Part shown: in pieces, positions 46,024 to 54,876 of the stretch | Numbering within the stretch: the first letter of the stretch is position 1 | Layout of the letters: the number at the start of each line of letters is the position of its first letter | Origin: Azotimanducus chitobiosivorans | GTDB taxonomy: Bacteria > Pseudomonadota > Gammaproteobacteria > Pseudomonadales > Azotimanducaceae | NCBI GenBank assembly: GCA_965200235.1 | Contig: OZ241339.1 | Coordinates: forward strand, 2,108,001-2,172,000 | Direction of reading: 5' to 3' | DNA: 64,000 bases | Translations under genes and position numbers: made by a program | Notes under the pieces: generated by a model | Told to the model about the DNA's origin: nothing | Database searches by the model: none | The model's input: only the letters and a program-made list of their open reading frames with translations

Positions 46024-47198
46024 CAGGATGCCGTCTTGTGGTGGCGGCGCTGCTGCTGTGCACCGGCCCTGCGGCTTGGTCACAGCAAACGATAGCGCCG
46101 GGCGTCACCGAGACGAGCGTGCTGTTTGGTCAATCAGCCGGTCTGACCGGGCCAGCGAGCGAACTGGGGCAAGCCATGCGTCTTGGCATCCAAGCCGCAT
46201 TCAATGAAGCGAATGAGAACGGCGGCGTGGCGGGTCGAACACTTGAGCTGCGCTCGCTTGACGATGCCTACGAACCCGAAGCCGCGGTTGCCAACACACG
46301 GCAGCTCATCGAAGAGGACAAGGTGTTCGCGCTCATCGGCGCCGTCGGCACACCCACCTCACGCGCGGCCTTGCCTGTCGCTGCAGCCGCTGACGTGCCC
46401 TACGTCGCCCCCTTCACCGGCGCCGAGTTGCTGCGCACCAACGCGCCCGAAAATGTCATCAACCTGCGCGCCTCCTACTACCAAGAAACTGAAGAGCTCG
46501 TCTCTCACTTGATTGCCGACCTCGGCATACGCCGCATCGGCGTCATGTACCAAGAGGATTCCTTCGGCAAGGCAGGATTCACCGGCGTCTCCCAAGCCCT
46601 CGCTCGACGCGACCTTGAGCCTTCGGCGGTCAGCGTCTACCGGCGAAACACCACCGCAGTCAAAACCGGGCTGCTCGATTTGATCGCCGCTCGGCCCGAC
46701 GCGGTGATTCTGATCGGCGCCTACGAACCCGTCGCCTCAGTGATTGCTTGGGCAGATGTGCTCGACTTCGAGCCGCTGATGCTGACGATCTCCTTTGTCG
46801 GCAGCAATGCGCTTGCCCGAGCGCTTGGCGCACAACGGGCCGAAGGCACAGTGGTGAGCCAAGTCGTGCCTTTTCCCTCGGCGGATGCGCCGGACATTGT
46901 GGTCTCATATCGACGGGCGCTCACAAGCGTATCCTCAGACGCAAATCCGGGATTCGTGTCGCTTGAGGGCTATTTGGCGGGTCGTCTTGCCGTTGAAGCG
47001 CTCGAGCGCGTTGGAGCAAACCTCACCCGACAGGCGTTTCTCGACGGCCTGTTGAAGGGCGATGATTTCGATCTCGACGGCTTCCAAGTGAACTTCTCCG
47101 ACGGAGACAATCAAGGCTCCGATGAGGTGTTTCTCACGGCCATCGACGCATCGGGCAGCTACCGACCCATCGACAGTCTTGAGGACATTGCTCGATGA
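46020..47198 (+). CDS. periplasmic substrate-binding protein, branched-chain amino acid/amide type
   Basis: A signal peptide (CRLVVAALLLCTGPAAWSQ) leads a Peripla_BP_6-type protein of 392 residues: VLFGQSAGLTGPASELGQAM, VFALIGAVGTPTSRAALPVA, PYVAPFTGAELLRTN and a C-terminal EGYLAGRLAVEALERVGANL. There is no ABC permease or ATPase gene beside it. Its start and stop each overlap the neighbouring genes by four bases, so it is locked into the signalling operon and probably presents a ligand to the histidine kinase. Confidence 0.9.
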   Translation: MTGCRLVVAALLLCTGPAAWSQQTIAPGVTETSVLFGQSAGLTGPASELGQAMRLGIQAAFNEANENGGVAGRTLELRSLDDAYEPEAAVANTRQLIEEDKVFALIGAVGTPTSRAALPVAAAADVPYVAPFTGAELLRTNAPENVINLRASYYQETEELVSHLIADLGIRRIGVMYQEDSFGKAGFTGVSQALARRDLEPSAVSVYRRNTTAVKTGLLDLIAARPDAVILIGAYEPVASVIAWADVLDFEPLMLTISFVGSNALARALGAQRAEGTVVSQVVPFPSADAPDIVVSYRRALTSVSSDANPGFVSLEGYLAGRLAVEALERVGANLTRQAFLDGLLKGDDFDLDGFQVNFSDGDNQGSDEVFLTAIDASGSYRPIDSLEDIAR

Positions 47199-49378
47199 GC
47201 GATGGCGAACCAGGGCGCGTCCTCAAGCTCAGACACCGCATCTCGGTGCGCCTGTACCTCGCCGTCGGCGGTGCTGTGGCCCTTACCTTGCTTGCGAGCT
47301 TGGTCGGCTGGATACTGCTCAATCAAGTCCGCGAAGTGCAAAGCCGCGTCACCGAGCGCAGTATTCCCGATGTCATTGCCGCCTTTCGGCTTGCTCGCAC
47401 CGGACGCTCCCTGTTTGCGGCGACGCCGAGGCTCACTGGCGCGGACACGCTTGAAGAATTGCAGGGCATAAGCGATTCCGTCCAGGCTGATCGCGAATCC
47501 TTCGAGCACCAACTCAACGAAATTGCCAAGCGACAAGGCGACTCGTTCATGCTCGGCGACCTCGCGAGCCGCAACCAAGCGATTTTGCAAAACCTAGATG
47601 CGATTGAAGAAACCGTGCATCGGCGGCTCGAACTTGTCGCACGCCGCAACCAACTGCGCGAAGAATTCACGAGTGCGCAGGATGAGCTCGACCGCATTCT
47701 CACGCACGCGATCGACGATCAGATCTTCTACATGGCCACAGGCTACAGCGAGCTCGACGCCCCTCCGGTGCAACGCGAACGGCACTTCTCCATGTCCGAG
47801 CTTCTGCGCTTTCGCTATCTCTCAGAACTCGTCAAAGGTGCCACCTTGAGCACCCAGCTCCTCGAAAGCGCCTTCACGATCGGTGAGATTAGCTTGATTG
47901 AGCCACTCGTTGAGCGGTTTGAGGCGACCGAAGTGAGCATTGAGCGGAGCTTGGCGGGACTCGGCGACACCGATCTCTCAAAGGCACTTCGCAGCGAGTT
48001 CGAACAGCTCTTCGAGCTTGGCACAGGGGAGCAAGGGGGGTTCAACATCCGCTCGTCTGAGCTGGCGATCGAGAACGAACAAGCGCGGCTGACCGCTACC
48101 AACCGCGATTTGTCCGGTGATCTCAGCACCCATGTGCAGGCCATGGTGAACAATGCTTCCGCGGCAGCCATCGCTTCGGCGAGTGCCACGACTTCTGCCA
48201 TCAACACTGGCACTAACATCCTCATCAGCATCAATCTCCTGAGTATCCTCGGTGCGGTGATCATCGGTGTTTTTGTCATTGGTGGTCTCCTGCAGCGCCT
48301 TGACAGCCTCTCGCGCCGAATGCTCCGCATGGCCGATGGCGATCTCACAGAAGCGGTCGAGACCATCGGGAACGACGAGATCGCGGACATGGCTTCCGCA
48401 CTCGAAGTCTTCCGTACGCAATCACTCGAAGCGCAGCGGCTGAATTTGGTGGAGAGTCTTGCCGAGGAATTGCGTGGCAAAAACCAAGAGCTTGAGCATG
48501 TGCTCGAAGACTTGCGCACAGCGCAAGATCAGATTGTCATGGGGCAGAAGCTCGCCGAGCTTGGAGAACTGACCGCCGGCGTCGCCCATGAGATTCGCAA
48601 CCCCTTGAACTTCGTCAAGAACTTTTCCGAAGTATCCGAAGAGCTTGTTGAAGAGCTATTTGAGGAACTCGAAGCGGTGATGGGAGAGGAGGGTGGCAAG
48701 CTCGACGCCGAGCAACGATCACTCGTGGTGGAAATACGCGGCGACATTCACGAAAACCTGAAGCGCATTCAAGAACATGGCGCACGCGCGGATAGGATCG
48801 TCAACGACATGCTACTGATGAGTCGGGGCGAAGCGCACTGGCAGGAGACCGACCTCAATCTGCTCGTCGAAGAGCACGCGCGCCTTGCCTATCACAGCCT
48901 GCGCGCCACCAACACCGAATTCAACGCCAACTTCACTTTTGACTTCGATCCGAACGTCGGTGAACGCAAGGTGATTCCTCAAGACCTCGGACGCGTATTC
49001 CTCAACATGGTTTCCAACGCCTTCCATGCCACTGAACAGAAGCGAGAAAAGGTCGCGAAAGAGGCATCGGCAGACGATCAGCCATACATGCCGCAGCTCA
49101 ATATCAGCAGCCGCGTGCTTGACGATGATGGCGTGGAGATTCGCATTCGCGACAACGGGTCAGGCATTCCACCCGAGATTCGCGAAAAGATATTCAATCC
49201 CTTTTTCACCACCAAGCCGCCCAATCAAGGCACTGGACTTGGGCTCGCGATATCAAGCGATATTGTGCGTCAGCACGGCGGCACGATCGACCTTGAATCA
49301 GAAGCGGGCGAGTTCACCGAGATGATATTGACATTTCCTAGCGAACCGCCTCCGGTGCCTGAATCTGACAAGAGCTGA
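47195..49378 (+). CDS. membrane sensor histidine kinase
   Basis: This is a 727-residue kinase. One membrane helix near the start (VGGAVALTLLASLVGWILL) and one near residues 340-365 (NLLSILGAVIIGVFVIGG) enclose a periplasmic helical sensor of about 300 residues. A HAMP domain follows (RMLRMADGDLTEAVETIGND), then the H-box GVAHEIRNPLNFVKNFSE (His about residue 467). The catalytic domain has the N box FLNMVSNAFHATEQ and G boxes IRDNGSGIPP and QGTGLGLAISS. The predicted ligand sensor is the neighbouring binding protein; the likely target is the receiver of the PP2C protein. Confidence 0.93.
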   Translation: MSDGEPGRVLKLRHRISVRLYLAVGGAVALTLLASLVGWILLNQVREVQSRVTERSIPDVIAAFRLARTGRSLFAATPRLTGADTLEELQGISDSVQADRESFEHQLNEIAKRQGDSFMLGDLASRNQAILQNLDAIEETVHRRLELVARRNQLREEFTSAQDELDRILTHAIDDQIFYMATGYSELDAPPVQRERHFSMSELLRFRYLSELVKGATLSTQLLESAFTIGEISLIEPLVERFEATEVSIERSLAGLGDTDLSKALRSEFEQLFELGTGEQGGFNIRSSELAIENEQARLTATNRDLSGDLSTHVQAMVNNASAAAIASASATTSAINTGTNILISINLLSILGAVIIGVFVIGGLLQRLDSLSRRMLRMADGDLTEAVETIGNDEIADMASALEVFRTQSLEAQRLNLVESLAEELRGKNQELEHVLEDLRTAQDQIVMGQKLAELGELTAGVAHEIRNPLNFVKNFSEVSEELVEELFEELEAVMGEEGGKLDAEQRSLVVEIRGDIHENLKRIQEHGARADRIVNDMLLMSRGEAHWQETDLNLLVEEHARLAYHSLRATNTEFNANFTFDFDPNVGERKVIPQDLGRVFLNMVSNAFHATEQKREKVAKEASADDQPYMPQLNISSRVLDDDGVEIRIRDNGSGIPPEIREKIFNPFFTTKPPNQGTGLGLAISSDIVRQHGGTIDLESEAGEFTEMILTFPSEPPPVPESDKS

Positions 49379-49395
49379 GAGCCTACGCCGTTTGA

Positions 49396-49734
49396 CTAGC
49401 CATCCATCGCTGCGATAGCGCTATCGCGATCTTCGCTAATGTCGATGATCTGATCAAAGCCGCTAATCTGAAAGACTTCCCGAATGGGCGCTTGCAGTGA
49501 GCACAGCACCAAGCGCGCTTCACGCTGTTGCAGTGACTTGGAGATGAGCAGCACAGCGCGAAGGCCAGCGCTGCTAATGTAGTTGAGATCACTCATGTCG
49601 ATGACGACACCGGACACGCCGTCGTCAATTTTTCCGTTGAGCGCCTGCTGAAATTGCAGCGCGTTAATGCCGTCGATCCGCCCTTCCGGCGCAGCGACAA
49701 GTATTCCGTTGGATGTTTCGGTGTTTAGGTCCAT
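49396..49734 (-). CDS. STAS-domain anti-anti-sigma factor (RsbV-like)
   Basis: The 112-residue STAS protein carries the phospho-acceptor serine in DMSDLNYISSAGLRAVLLIS. ATG 49734 follows a GAGG box and starts directly at the domain; the longer frame to 49836 is probably not used. The gene is convergent to the histidine kinase gene, 17 bases away. It would be the switch protein phosphorylated by the RsbW-like kinase and dephosphorylated by the PP2C protein of the same locus. Confidence 0.92.
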   Translation of the reverse strand: MDLNTETSNGILVAAPEGRIDGINALQFQQALNGKIDDGVSGVVIDMSDLNYISSAGLRAVLLISKSLQQREARLVLCSLQAPIREVFQISGFDQIIDISEDRDSAIAAMDG

Positions 49735-49909
49735 GGATTTTCCTCGTTGGCTCCTCTCCTCGGCAGCTTCACATTGTATACGCAAGTGCGCTGCTAAAGA
49801 GGTTTTGGATGCGCCATTGTAAGACATGAGCGGCACGAACGCGCAAGATTCCTGATTGGCGCAAAGCCTGTACTATTGTTCGGTGTTCCCTCGTGCGCCC
49901 GGCCCATTC

Positions 49910-51352
49910 ATGAGCGGTCTGCCCGCCACAACTGCGAACGAACGCGAATCGCGCCAATCAATGCGAGAGCTAGGTGCATTGCTGCGCTTGTCTTGGCCAA
50001 TCGCGGTCACGCAAGTGACGCAGATGAGCATGGGCGTGATGGACACGGTCATGGCAAGTCGGCTCGGCCCGGTCGAGGTCAGCGGCGTGCAGCTTGGCGG
50101 CGCGCTCTTCTGGCCCGTGTTGCTCCTGCTCTCAGGCGTCGCCATGGCCTTGACGCCCTCGGTCTCGCAGCTTCGAGGGTCGGGACGCACCGATCAGATC
50201 GCCGAAGTCGCACGTCAGACGCTGTGGATCATGCTCGGCATGGGACTGCTCTTGGTCGCGTTCATACGCAATGTCGAACCGCTGTACTTGTATTTCGGCG
50301 TTGACCCGGCAGCGGCCGAGGTGGCAGTCGCGTATTTGAGCGCACTCAGCTTTGGTGTCGTGCAGTTCATGATGTACTTCTCGCTGCGCTATTTGTGCGA
50401 CGGCATGTCTTGGACCAAGCCGGCCATGATCATCGCGCTGATCGCGGTTTCGCTCAAACTGCCGCTCAATGTACTGTTCATCTATGGTGCGTTCGGCTTG
50501 CCCGGGCTCGGCGGCGTCGGCTGCGGCTACTCGAGCGCGCTCGTGATGACTGCGCAATTGATCTCAATGGCGCTGGTCGTGACGAAGGGGCGCATCGCAC
50601 ATCTCGGCGTGTTCTACGGGTTCTCGCGGCCGCGCTTCGGCGAAATGCTCAGAATCTTCAAGCTCGGCCTACCGATCGGTGCCGGCATCTCGCTCGAAAT
50701 GGCTGTGTTTTCGGTGACCACGATACTCGTTGCCAAGCTCGGCGTGCTGCCTTTGAACGCGCATGCCATCGCCGCAAGCATTTCAAGCATCGCCTTCATG
50801 CTGCCGCTTGCCCTCGGCATGGGCGCCACGATTCGCGTCGGGTTTTTCGCTGGCGCACATGAGTTCGAGCAGGCGCGGCGGGCAGTTCGCGTCGCGCTCA
50901 TGTCGGCCTTCGTCGTGGCAGTGGTTCTCCTGACCGTGCTTGCTGTCTTTCGCTACCCAATCGCGTCGCTCTACACGCCTGTGCCCGAAGTTGTGTCACT
51001 CGGCGCGAGCCTGCTGCTGCTTGTCGCCCTCTATCAACTTGTTGACGATGTGCAAATCGTCGCTGTCGGTGCGCTACGCGGCTTCAAGGACACGCGCACC
51101 CCCATGTTCGTCTCAATAATCGCCTATTGGCTGATTGGCCTGCCGCTCGGCATTTTCATGGCATTCGGCTACGAAGGTGCGCCGCTCGCGATGCTCGGAT
51201 TCGACTGGACGCTGAACGTGCCCGCTAACGGCGTGCAAGGTCTCTGGTGGGGGCTTGTCGTCGGACTGGTTGTCGCGGCCGCAGCACTGCTCGCGCGCGT
51301 CCGCTACTTGATGAATAGCCCGCAGAAGATTATCGAGATGTCCAAGCGCTAG
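49910..51352 (+). CDS. MATE-family multidrug efflux transporter
   Basis: A twelve-helix inner-membrane antiporter that exports drugs or metabolites with Na+ or H+. Family signs are LSWPIAVTQVTQMSMGVMDT, ASRLGPVEVSGVQLGGALFW in the first half and the matching GLPIGAGISLEMAVFSVTTI in the second. The frame is open from a TTG at 49856, but that codon lies in a possible promoter; ATG 49910 (480 residues) is preferred, and ATG 49961 is possible. Its stop overlaps the next gene in TAGTG. Confidence 0.92.
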   Translation: MSGLPATTANERESRQSMRELGALLRLSWPIAVTQVTQMSMGVMDTVMASRLGPVEVSGVQLGGALFWPVLLLLSGVAMALTPSVSQLRGSGRTDQIAEVARQTLWIMLGMGLLLVAFIRNVEPLYLYFGVDPAAAEVAVAYLSALSFGVVQFMMYFSLRYLCDGMSWTKPAMIIALIAVSLKLPLNVLFIYGAFGLPGLGGVGCGYSSALVMTAQLISMALVVTKGRIAHLGVFYGFSRPRFGEMLRIFKLGLPIGAGISLEMAVFSVTTILVAKLGVLPLNAHAIAASISSIAFMLPLALGMGATIRVGFFAGAHEFEQARRAVRVALMSAFVVAVVLLTVLAVFRYPIASLYTPVPEVVSLGASLLLLVALYQLVDDVQIVAVGALRGFKDTRTPMFVSIIAYWLIGLPLGIFMAFGYEGAPLAMLGFDWTLNVPANGVQGLWWGLVVGLVVAAAALLARVRYLMNSPQKIIEMSKR

Positions 51353-52275
51353 TGCAATCTCACACGCTGACAATAAACGAAAGCGAGCTCGCTTGGTACG
51401 AGCGGGGCCATGCGAAAAGTCCCTTCACGCTGCTGATGCTGCACGCGACTGGCTTCCATTCGCAGTGCTGGCGGCAGGTGATTGCGGCGCTGCCCGATGA
51501 TCAGCACGTCATCTGTGTGGACCTGCCCGGACACGGTGCGAGCAGCAAGGCGTTTCACGGTGCTTGGGACATCATTTGCAGCGAGGTGGGGCAGTTCATT
51601 GAAGCGCTCGACTTGGGCGGTCTCATCGGTGTCGGGCACTCGCTCGGCGGCTATACGACGTTTTTGCTCACCGCCAGCATGCCTGAGCGCTTTCGCGGGT
51701 CGATCTTGATCGACCCCGTGATTCTCGACCCGTTGCGCTATCAATCGCCTATGGCATACGGCAGCGACCCGGCTGTGCACCCGACTGCGCGGCGACGCAA
51801 TCATTGGCGCGACTGGCAGGAAATGTTCGAGCACTTCGAGAGTCGGCATCCGTTTTCGCTCTGGGACAGGCGTGTGCTGCGCGACTACTGCGAATACGGA
51901 TTGGTCAAGCGCCGCGATGCAAGCGGCTATGAGCTTGCCTGCCCGCCAGTTGTCGAAGCGGGCATCTATATCAATTCAGCCACGCGCGACCCGCTGCACT
52001 TGTTTCCGCAGGTGACTGTGCCGACCTGGGTGGTGCGCGGCGTTGAACGCGATTTCGAAGCGGTGGTAAAGAGCGGAAGACTCGATTTCAGCGCTTCGCC
52101 GACTTGGCCCGAGTTGGCTGCACGGCTGCCGAACGGCAAGGATTTCTACTGGCCGGAGCTGTCGCACTTCATTCCGATGCAGGCACCGGAGCGGGTGGCG
52201 GCGTTGATAGAGGCGTTTCTTGATGAGGTCGCCGCGGACTCGCCTGCGACCACGCTCACTGGGGCGTCCTTCTAA
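51352..52275 (+). CDS. alpha/beta hydrolase
   Basis: The 307-residue protein has the alpha/beta hydrolase core: LLMLHATGFHSQCWRQVIAA with the oxyanion region, HVICVDLPGHGASSK and the nucleophile elbow GVGHSLGGYTTF (Ser about residue 101). A late His is in PELSHFIPMQAPERVAALIE. The GTG start overlaps the MATE stop, so the two are co-translated. The substrate is unknown; the pairing with an efflux pump could mean hydrolysis and export of the same compound, but that is a guess. Confidence 0.88.
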   Translation: MQSHTLTINESELAWYERGHAKSPFTLLMLHATGFHSQCWRQVIAALPDDQHVICVDLPGHGASSKAFHGAWDIICSEVGQFIEALDLGGLIGVGHSLGGYTTFLLTASMPERFRGSILIDPVILDPLRYQSPMAYGSDPAVHPTARRRNHWRDWQEMFEHFESRHPFSLWDRRVLRDYCEYGLVKRRDASGYELACPPVVEAGIYINSATRDPLHLFPQVTVPTWVVRGVERDFEAVVKSGRLDFSASPTWPELAARLPNGKDFYWPELSHFIPMQAPERVAALIEAFLDEVAADSPATTLTGASF

Positions 52276-52277
52276 AA

Positions 52278-52343
52278 TGTACCGATCGTGACAATTATGT
52301 TCTTCGTAGGAATATCTTCCTGCGAATAGTCACGAACGGTACA
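52278..52343. promoter_or_regulatory. nested palindromes upstream of hipB (candidate operator)
   Basis: Outer arms 52278-52292 and 52329-52343 pair at 14 of 15 bases. Between them inner arms 52303-52312 and 52317-52326 pair at 9 of 10 around a four-base centre. The whole lies between the hydrolase stop and hipB. Two or more dimeric HTH sites are likely, and HipB-type proteins bind such palindromes; termination for the upstream gene is a second possibility. Confidence 0.6.
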
Positions 52344-52407
52344 AAAATTCGCTTTCGCGGGCTTTTATTGCTATTCTTTACCGCTCACTCACTTTTTGTA
52401 GCTGCTC

Positions 52408-52692
52408 ATGGCAAATCAGCCAGTCCGATTCGGCACCGTCAAATCAGTCGAAGAACTCGGCAACCTCACTCGTGCGCATCGCAAACAGCGCAAACTGACA
52501 CTCGAGACAATTTCGGGGTTGGGGAACGTCAGCGTTCGTTTCTTGTCGGAGTTTGAGCGAGGCAAAGAAACAGCTGAGATCGGCAAAGTTCTGAAAGCAA
52601 TGCACACCTTGGGACTGGAAGTCGTGGTTCGTCCTCGCAGAGCCGTCGCTTCAGCGCCATCCCTAAGCGACGGTGCAGAAGGGCATGCTTGA
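52408..52692 (+). CDS. hipB: HipB-like helix-turn-helix protein (orphan antitoxin)
   Basis: The 94-residue XRE protein reads KSVEELGNLTRAHRKQRKLT, then GLGNVSVRFLSEFERGKETA and IGKVLKAMHTLGLEVVVRPR, the standard HipB sequence pattern. HipB represses its operon and neutralises the HipA kinase. No intact hipA follows: the ATG that overlaps its stop runs for only 21 codons. It is therefore an orphan, possibly kept as a regulator. Confidence 0.85.
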   Translation: MANQPVRFGTVKSVEELGNLTRAHRKQRKLTLETISGLGNVSVRFLSEFERGKETAEIGKVLKAMHTLGLEVVVRPRRAVASAPSLSDGAEGHA

Positions 52693-52844
52693 TCCGGACG
52701 GTCTCAACGTTTGGAACGAGCAGCGACTCGACGGTCCGGGCTGGCTTTGAACAGCGATACGGTGGGTATCCGGCGTTGCAACGAATTGAGCAGGTTGTCG
52801 TGAAGCAATGTCGGCGAGCGACTCAGAATTCAATGAACCCTTGA
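52685..52844 (+). pseudogene. probable hipA relic
   Basis: An ATG overlapping the hipB stop opens 21 codons (MLDPDGLNVWNEQRLDGPGW...), similar in style to the HipA beginning (short strand with N/W and G), and ends at TGA 52748-52750. In another frame the following DNA reads AGFEQRYGGYPALQRIEQVV and stops at 52844. I read this as the fused ends of a hipA gene that lost its middle. Position and overlap are strong; the sequence match is weak. Confidence 0.4.
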
Positions 52845-52846
52845 CC

Positions 52847-54688
52847 TCACCTCAACTCCATCCCCTCCAAATCGCCTTTCTCGCGCCATGCCTGCAGAAG
52901 CGCATTGAACACATTGAGACCCGGCGCATAGCCTGAGTTCTGCATGTTGGCACCGCGCCCGACCGTGCCTTCTCGGTTGTAGTAGCCGGGCGTGCACTCT
53001 TCGAGAAACGCGGTCACGCCAGCGCCGGCTTGCGAGATGATTTCGTGAATCCACGCTTCTTCAGCGTCCTTGGTGACTTCGACAACCTGCTTGCCGCGCG
53101 TCTTGACTTCATCGATGATGTAGCTCACATGCATGGCCTGGTCGTCGAACATGGCCGTCATGTTGACTGAAAAGGCATTCTGGTTGATGCCGATGGTGAA
53201 CCAGTTTGGGAAGCCGTGGCTTGCAAGCCCATGCAAAGTTCGAAATCCGTCGCGCCAGTGCTCGTAGAGGCTCAGTCCCTCGCGCCCGATGGTGTCGAAG
53301 TCAACACGCCGATCGGCGGAGGTGGTGATCTCGAAGCCGGTCGAAAAGATGATGCAGTCCACTTCGTATTCCTGCCCGTTCGCGACCACGCCTTGCTCGG
53401 TAATTCGCTCAACGCCTTGGGTGCCAGCAACATCCACCAGATGCACGTTGGCGCGATTGAAGGTCGCGAGGTATTCATCATTAAAAGTTGGACGCTTACA
53501 AAACTGCCGGTACCAAGGCTTGAGTTTTTCGGCAGTTTCCGGGTCGCTCACGTGCGCCTCGACACGCGTGCGAATCTCGTTCATCTTCTCGAAATCGGCA
53601 ATCTCGGCGCGCAGTCCGATTTCCTGCATGTCGAGGTCGCCCAAGTCCGAGCGGCGGTTGAACACGGATATGCCGATTCGCCGCGCGATGTCGGTCCAGC
53701 CATCGGCCACCAAATCCTCGCCAAAACTCTGGCCAGCGAGCACGGCAGCGAAATTCAGTCGCCGTTCGCGCTGCCAGCCGGGCTTGAGACTCTTGAACCA
53801 GTCCATATCCGTCGGCTTGTTGCCGCGCGCATCCACCGACGAGGGCGTTCTTTGAAACACGTAGAGCGTTTTCGCATGTTCACCGAGGAACGGGACGCAC
53901 TGAATGGCGGTCGCGCCGGTACCGATGATGGCGACGCGCTTATCGGCAAGCTTGGTGAGGCCGCCCGTGTGATCGCCGCCGGTGTAGCCATAGTTCCATC
54001 GTGCAGTGTGGAAGCTTGTGCCACGGAAGTCGTTGATGCCGGGAATGCCGGGCAATTTCGGGCGGTTGGCGGGCCCGGTCGCCTGTATGACGAACTGCGC
54101 GAATATGCGATCGTCCCGATGCGTGCAGACTTGCCAGCGTCCCCTGTCCTCATGCCATTTGACTTGCGTGACGCGGGTTTGAAAGATGGCCCTGTCGTTC
54201 AGATCAAAGTAGTCCGCCACCCGCTGCACGTGCTCGTAGATTTCCGGTGCGAAGGAATACTTCTCCTTCGGCACATAGCCGGTCTCATCGAGCAGCGGCA
54301 GGTAGCAGTAGGACTCGATGTCGCACTGCGCCCCCGGATAGCGATTCCAATACCACGTACCGCCAAAATTGCCAGCCGATTCGATGATGCGAAAGTTCGT
54401 GATGCCGCGCTCTTTGAGCCGTGCGCCTGCCATGAGACCGCTAAAGCCTGCGCCTATAACGACCACGTCAAGGGATAGATCGAATGGCTCACGATCAAAA
54501 TCAGGGTCGGTATAGGGGTCATCCTCGGCGAATTTCGCGAGCTCGCCTGTTGACTCAAAGTACTGCGAATCCGCATCCGTGCGAATGCGCCGGTCGCGCT
54601 CCGCACGGTACTTAGTGCGCAAGGCCTCAGGGTCGAAGTCGAGATCGGGGAACAGGTTGTGAAGTCGCTCGCGTTCGCTCACTTTCAT
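52847..54688 (-). CDS. flavin-containing monooxygenase, Baeyer-Villiger type
   Basis: The 613-residue protein has two Rossmann motifs: VVVIGAGFSGLMAGARLKER for FAD and VAIIGTGATAIQCVPFLGEH for NADPH. Between them lies the Baeyer-Villiger fingerprint region FRGTSFHTARWNY. DRRIRTDADSQYFESTGELA is the extended N-terminus typical of cyclohexanone/steroid-type enzymes. It should insert oxygen next to a ketone using NADPH and O2; the substrate is unknown. The gene is convergent to the hipB-hipA relic stretch. Confidence 0.92.
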   Translation of the reverse strand: MKVSERERLHNLFPDLDFDPEALRTKYRAERDRRIRTDADSQYFESTGELAKFAEDDPYTDPDFDREPFDLSLDVVVIGAGFSGLMAGARLKERGITNFRIIESAGNFGGTWYWNRYPGAQCDIESYCYLPLLDETGYVPKEKYSFAPEIYEHVQRVADYFDLNDRAIFQTRVTQVKWHEDRGRWQVCTHRDDRIFAQFVIQATGPANRPKLPGIPGINDFRGTSFHTARWNYGYTGGDHTGGLTKLADKRVAIIGTGATAIQCVPFLGEHAKTLYVFQRTPSSVDARGNKPTDMDWFKSLKPGWQRERRLNFAAVLAGQSFGEDLVADGWTDIARRIGISVFNRRSDLGDLDMQEIGLRAEIADFEKMNEIRTRVEAHVSDPETAEKLKPWYRQFCKRPTFNDEYLATFNRANVHLVDVAGTQGVERITEQGVVANGQEYEVDCIIFSTGFEITTSADRRVDFDTIGREGLSLYEHWRDGFRTLHGLASHGFPNWFTIGINQNAFSVNMTAMFDDQAMHVSYIIDEVKTRGKQVVEVTKDAEEAWIHEIISQAGAGVTAFLEECTPGYYNREGTVGRGANMQNSGYAPGLNVFNALLQAWREKGDLEGMELR

Positions 54689-54761
54689 GTGCGAGTGTTG
54701 GATTGTCAGAGAAGGAATGTGAGAGAGTATAGCGGTGGGTGGATGCTGAGTTGATGGTTGA

Positions 54762-54863
54762 CTCGGTCGTCGGGTCGCATCTCTGACAGGTTGCTATATC
54801 CGTTTTCTTTGGCCGGACGCAAGCACCGGTCCCACGAAGGTAGAGATCGTAGATTATCACTAG
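54762..54863 (+). pseudogene. C-terminal remnant of higB toxin gene
   Basis: After an in-frame TGA the 34 codons up to TAG 54861-54863 read ...LTGCYIRFLWPDAS...TKVEIVDYH. The ending matches the HigB/RelE-type toxin tail, normally RICFRW...VEIVDYH. The stop lies 13 bases before the higA ATG, as in an intact higBA pair. The N-terminal two thirds of the toxin are missing. The TAG also forms part of higA's ribosome binding site. Confidence 0.65.
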
Positions 54864-54876
54864 GAGGAAACCAAGC

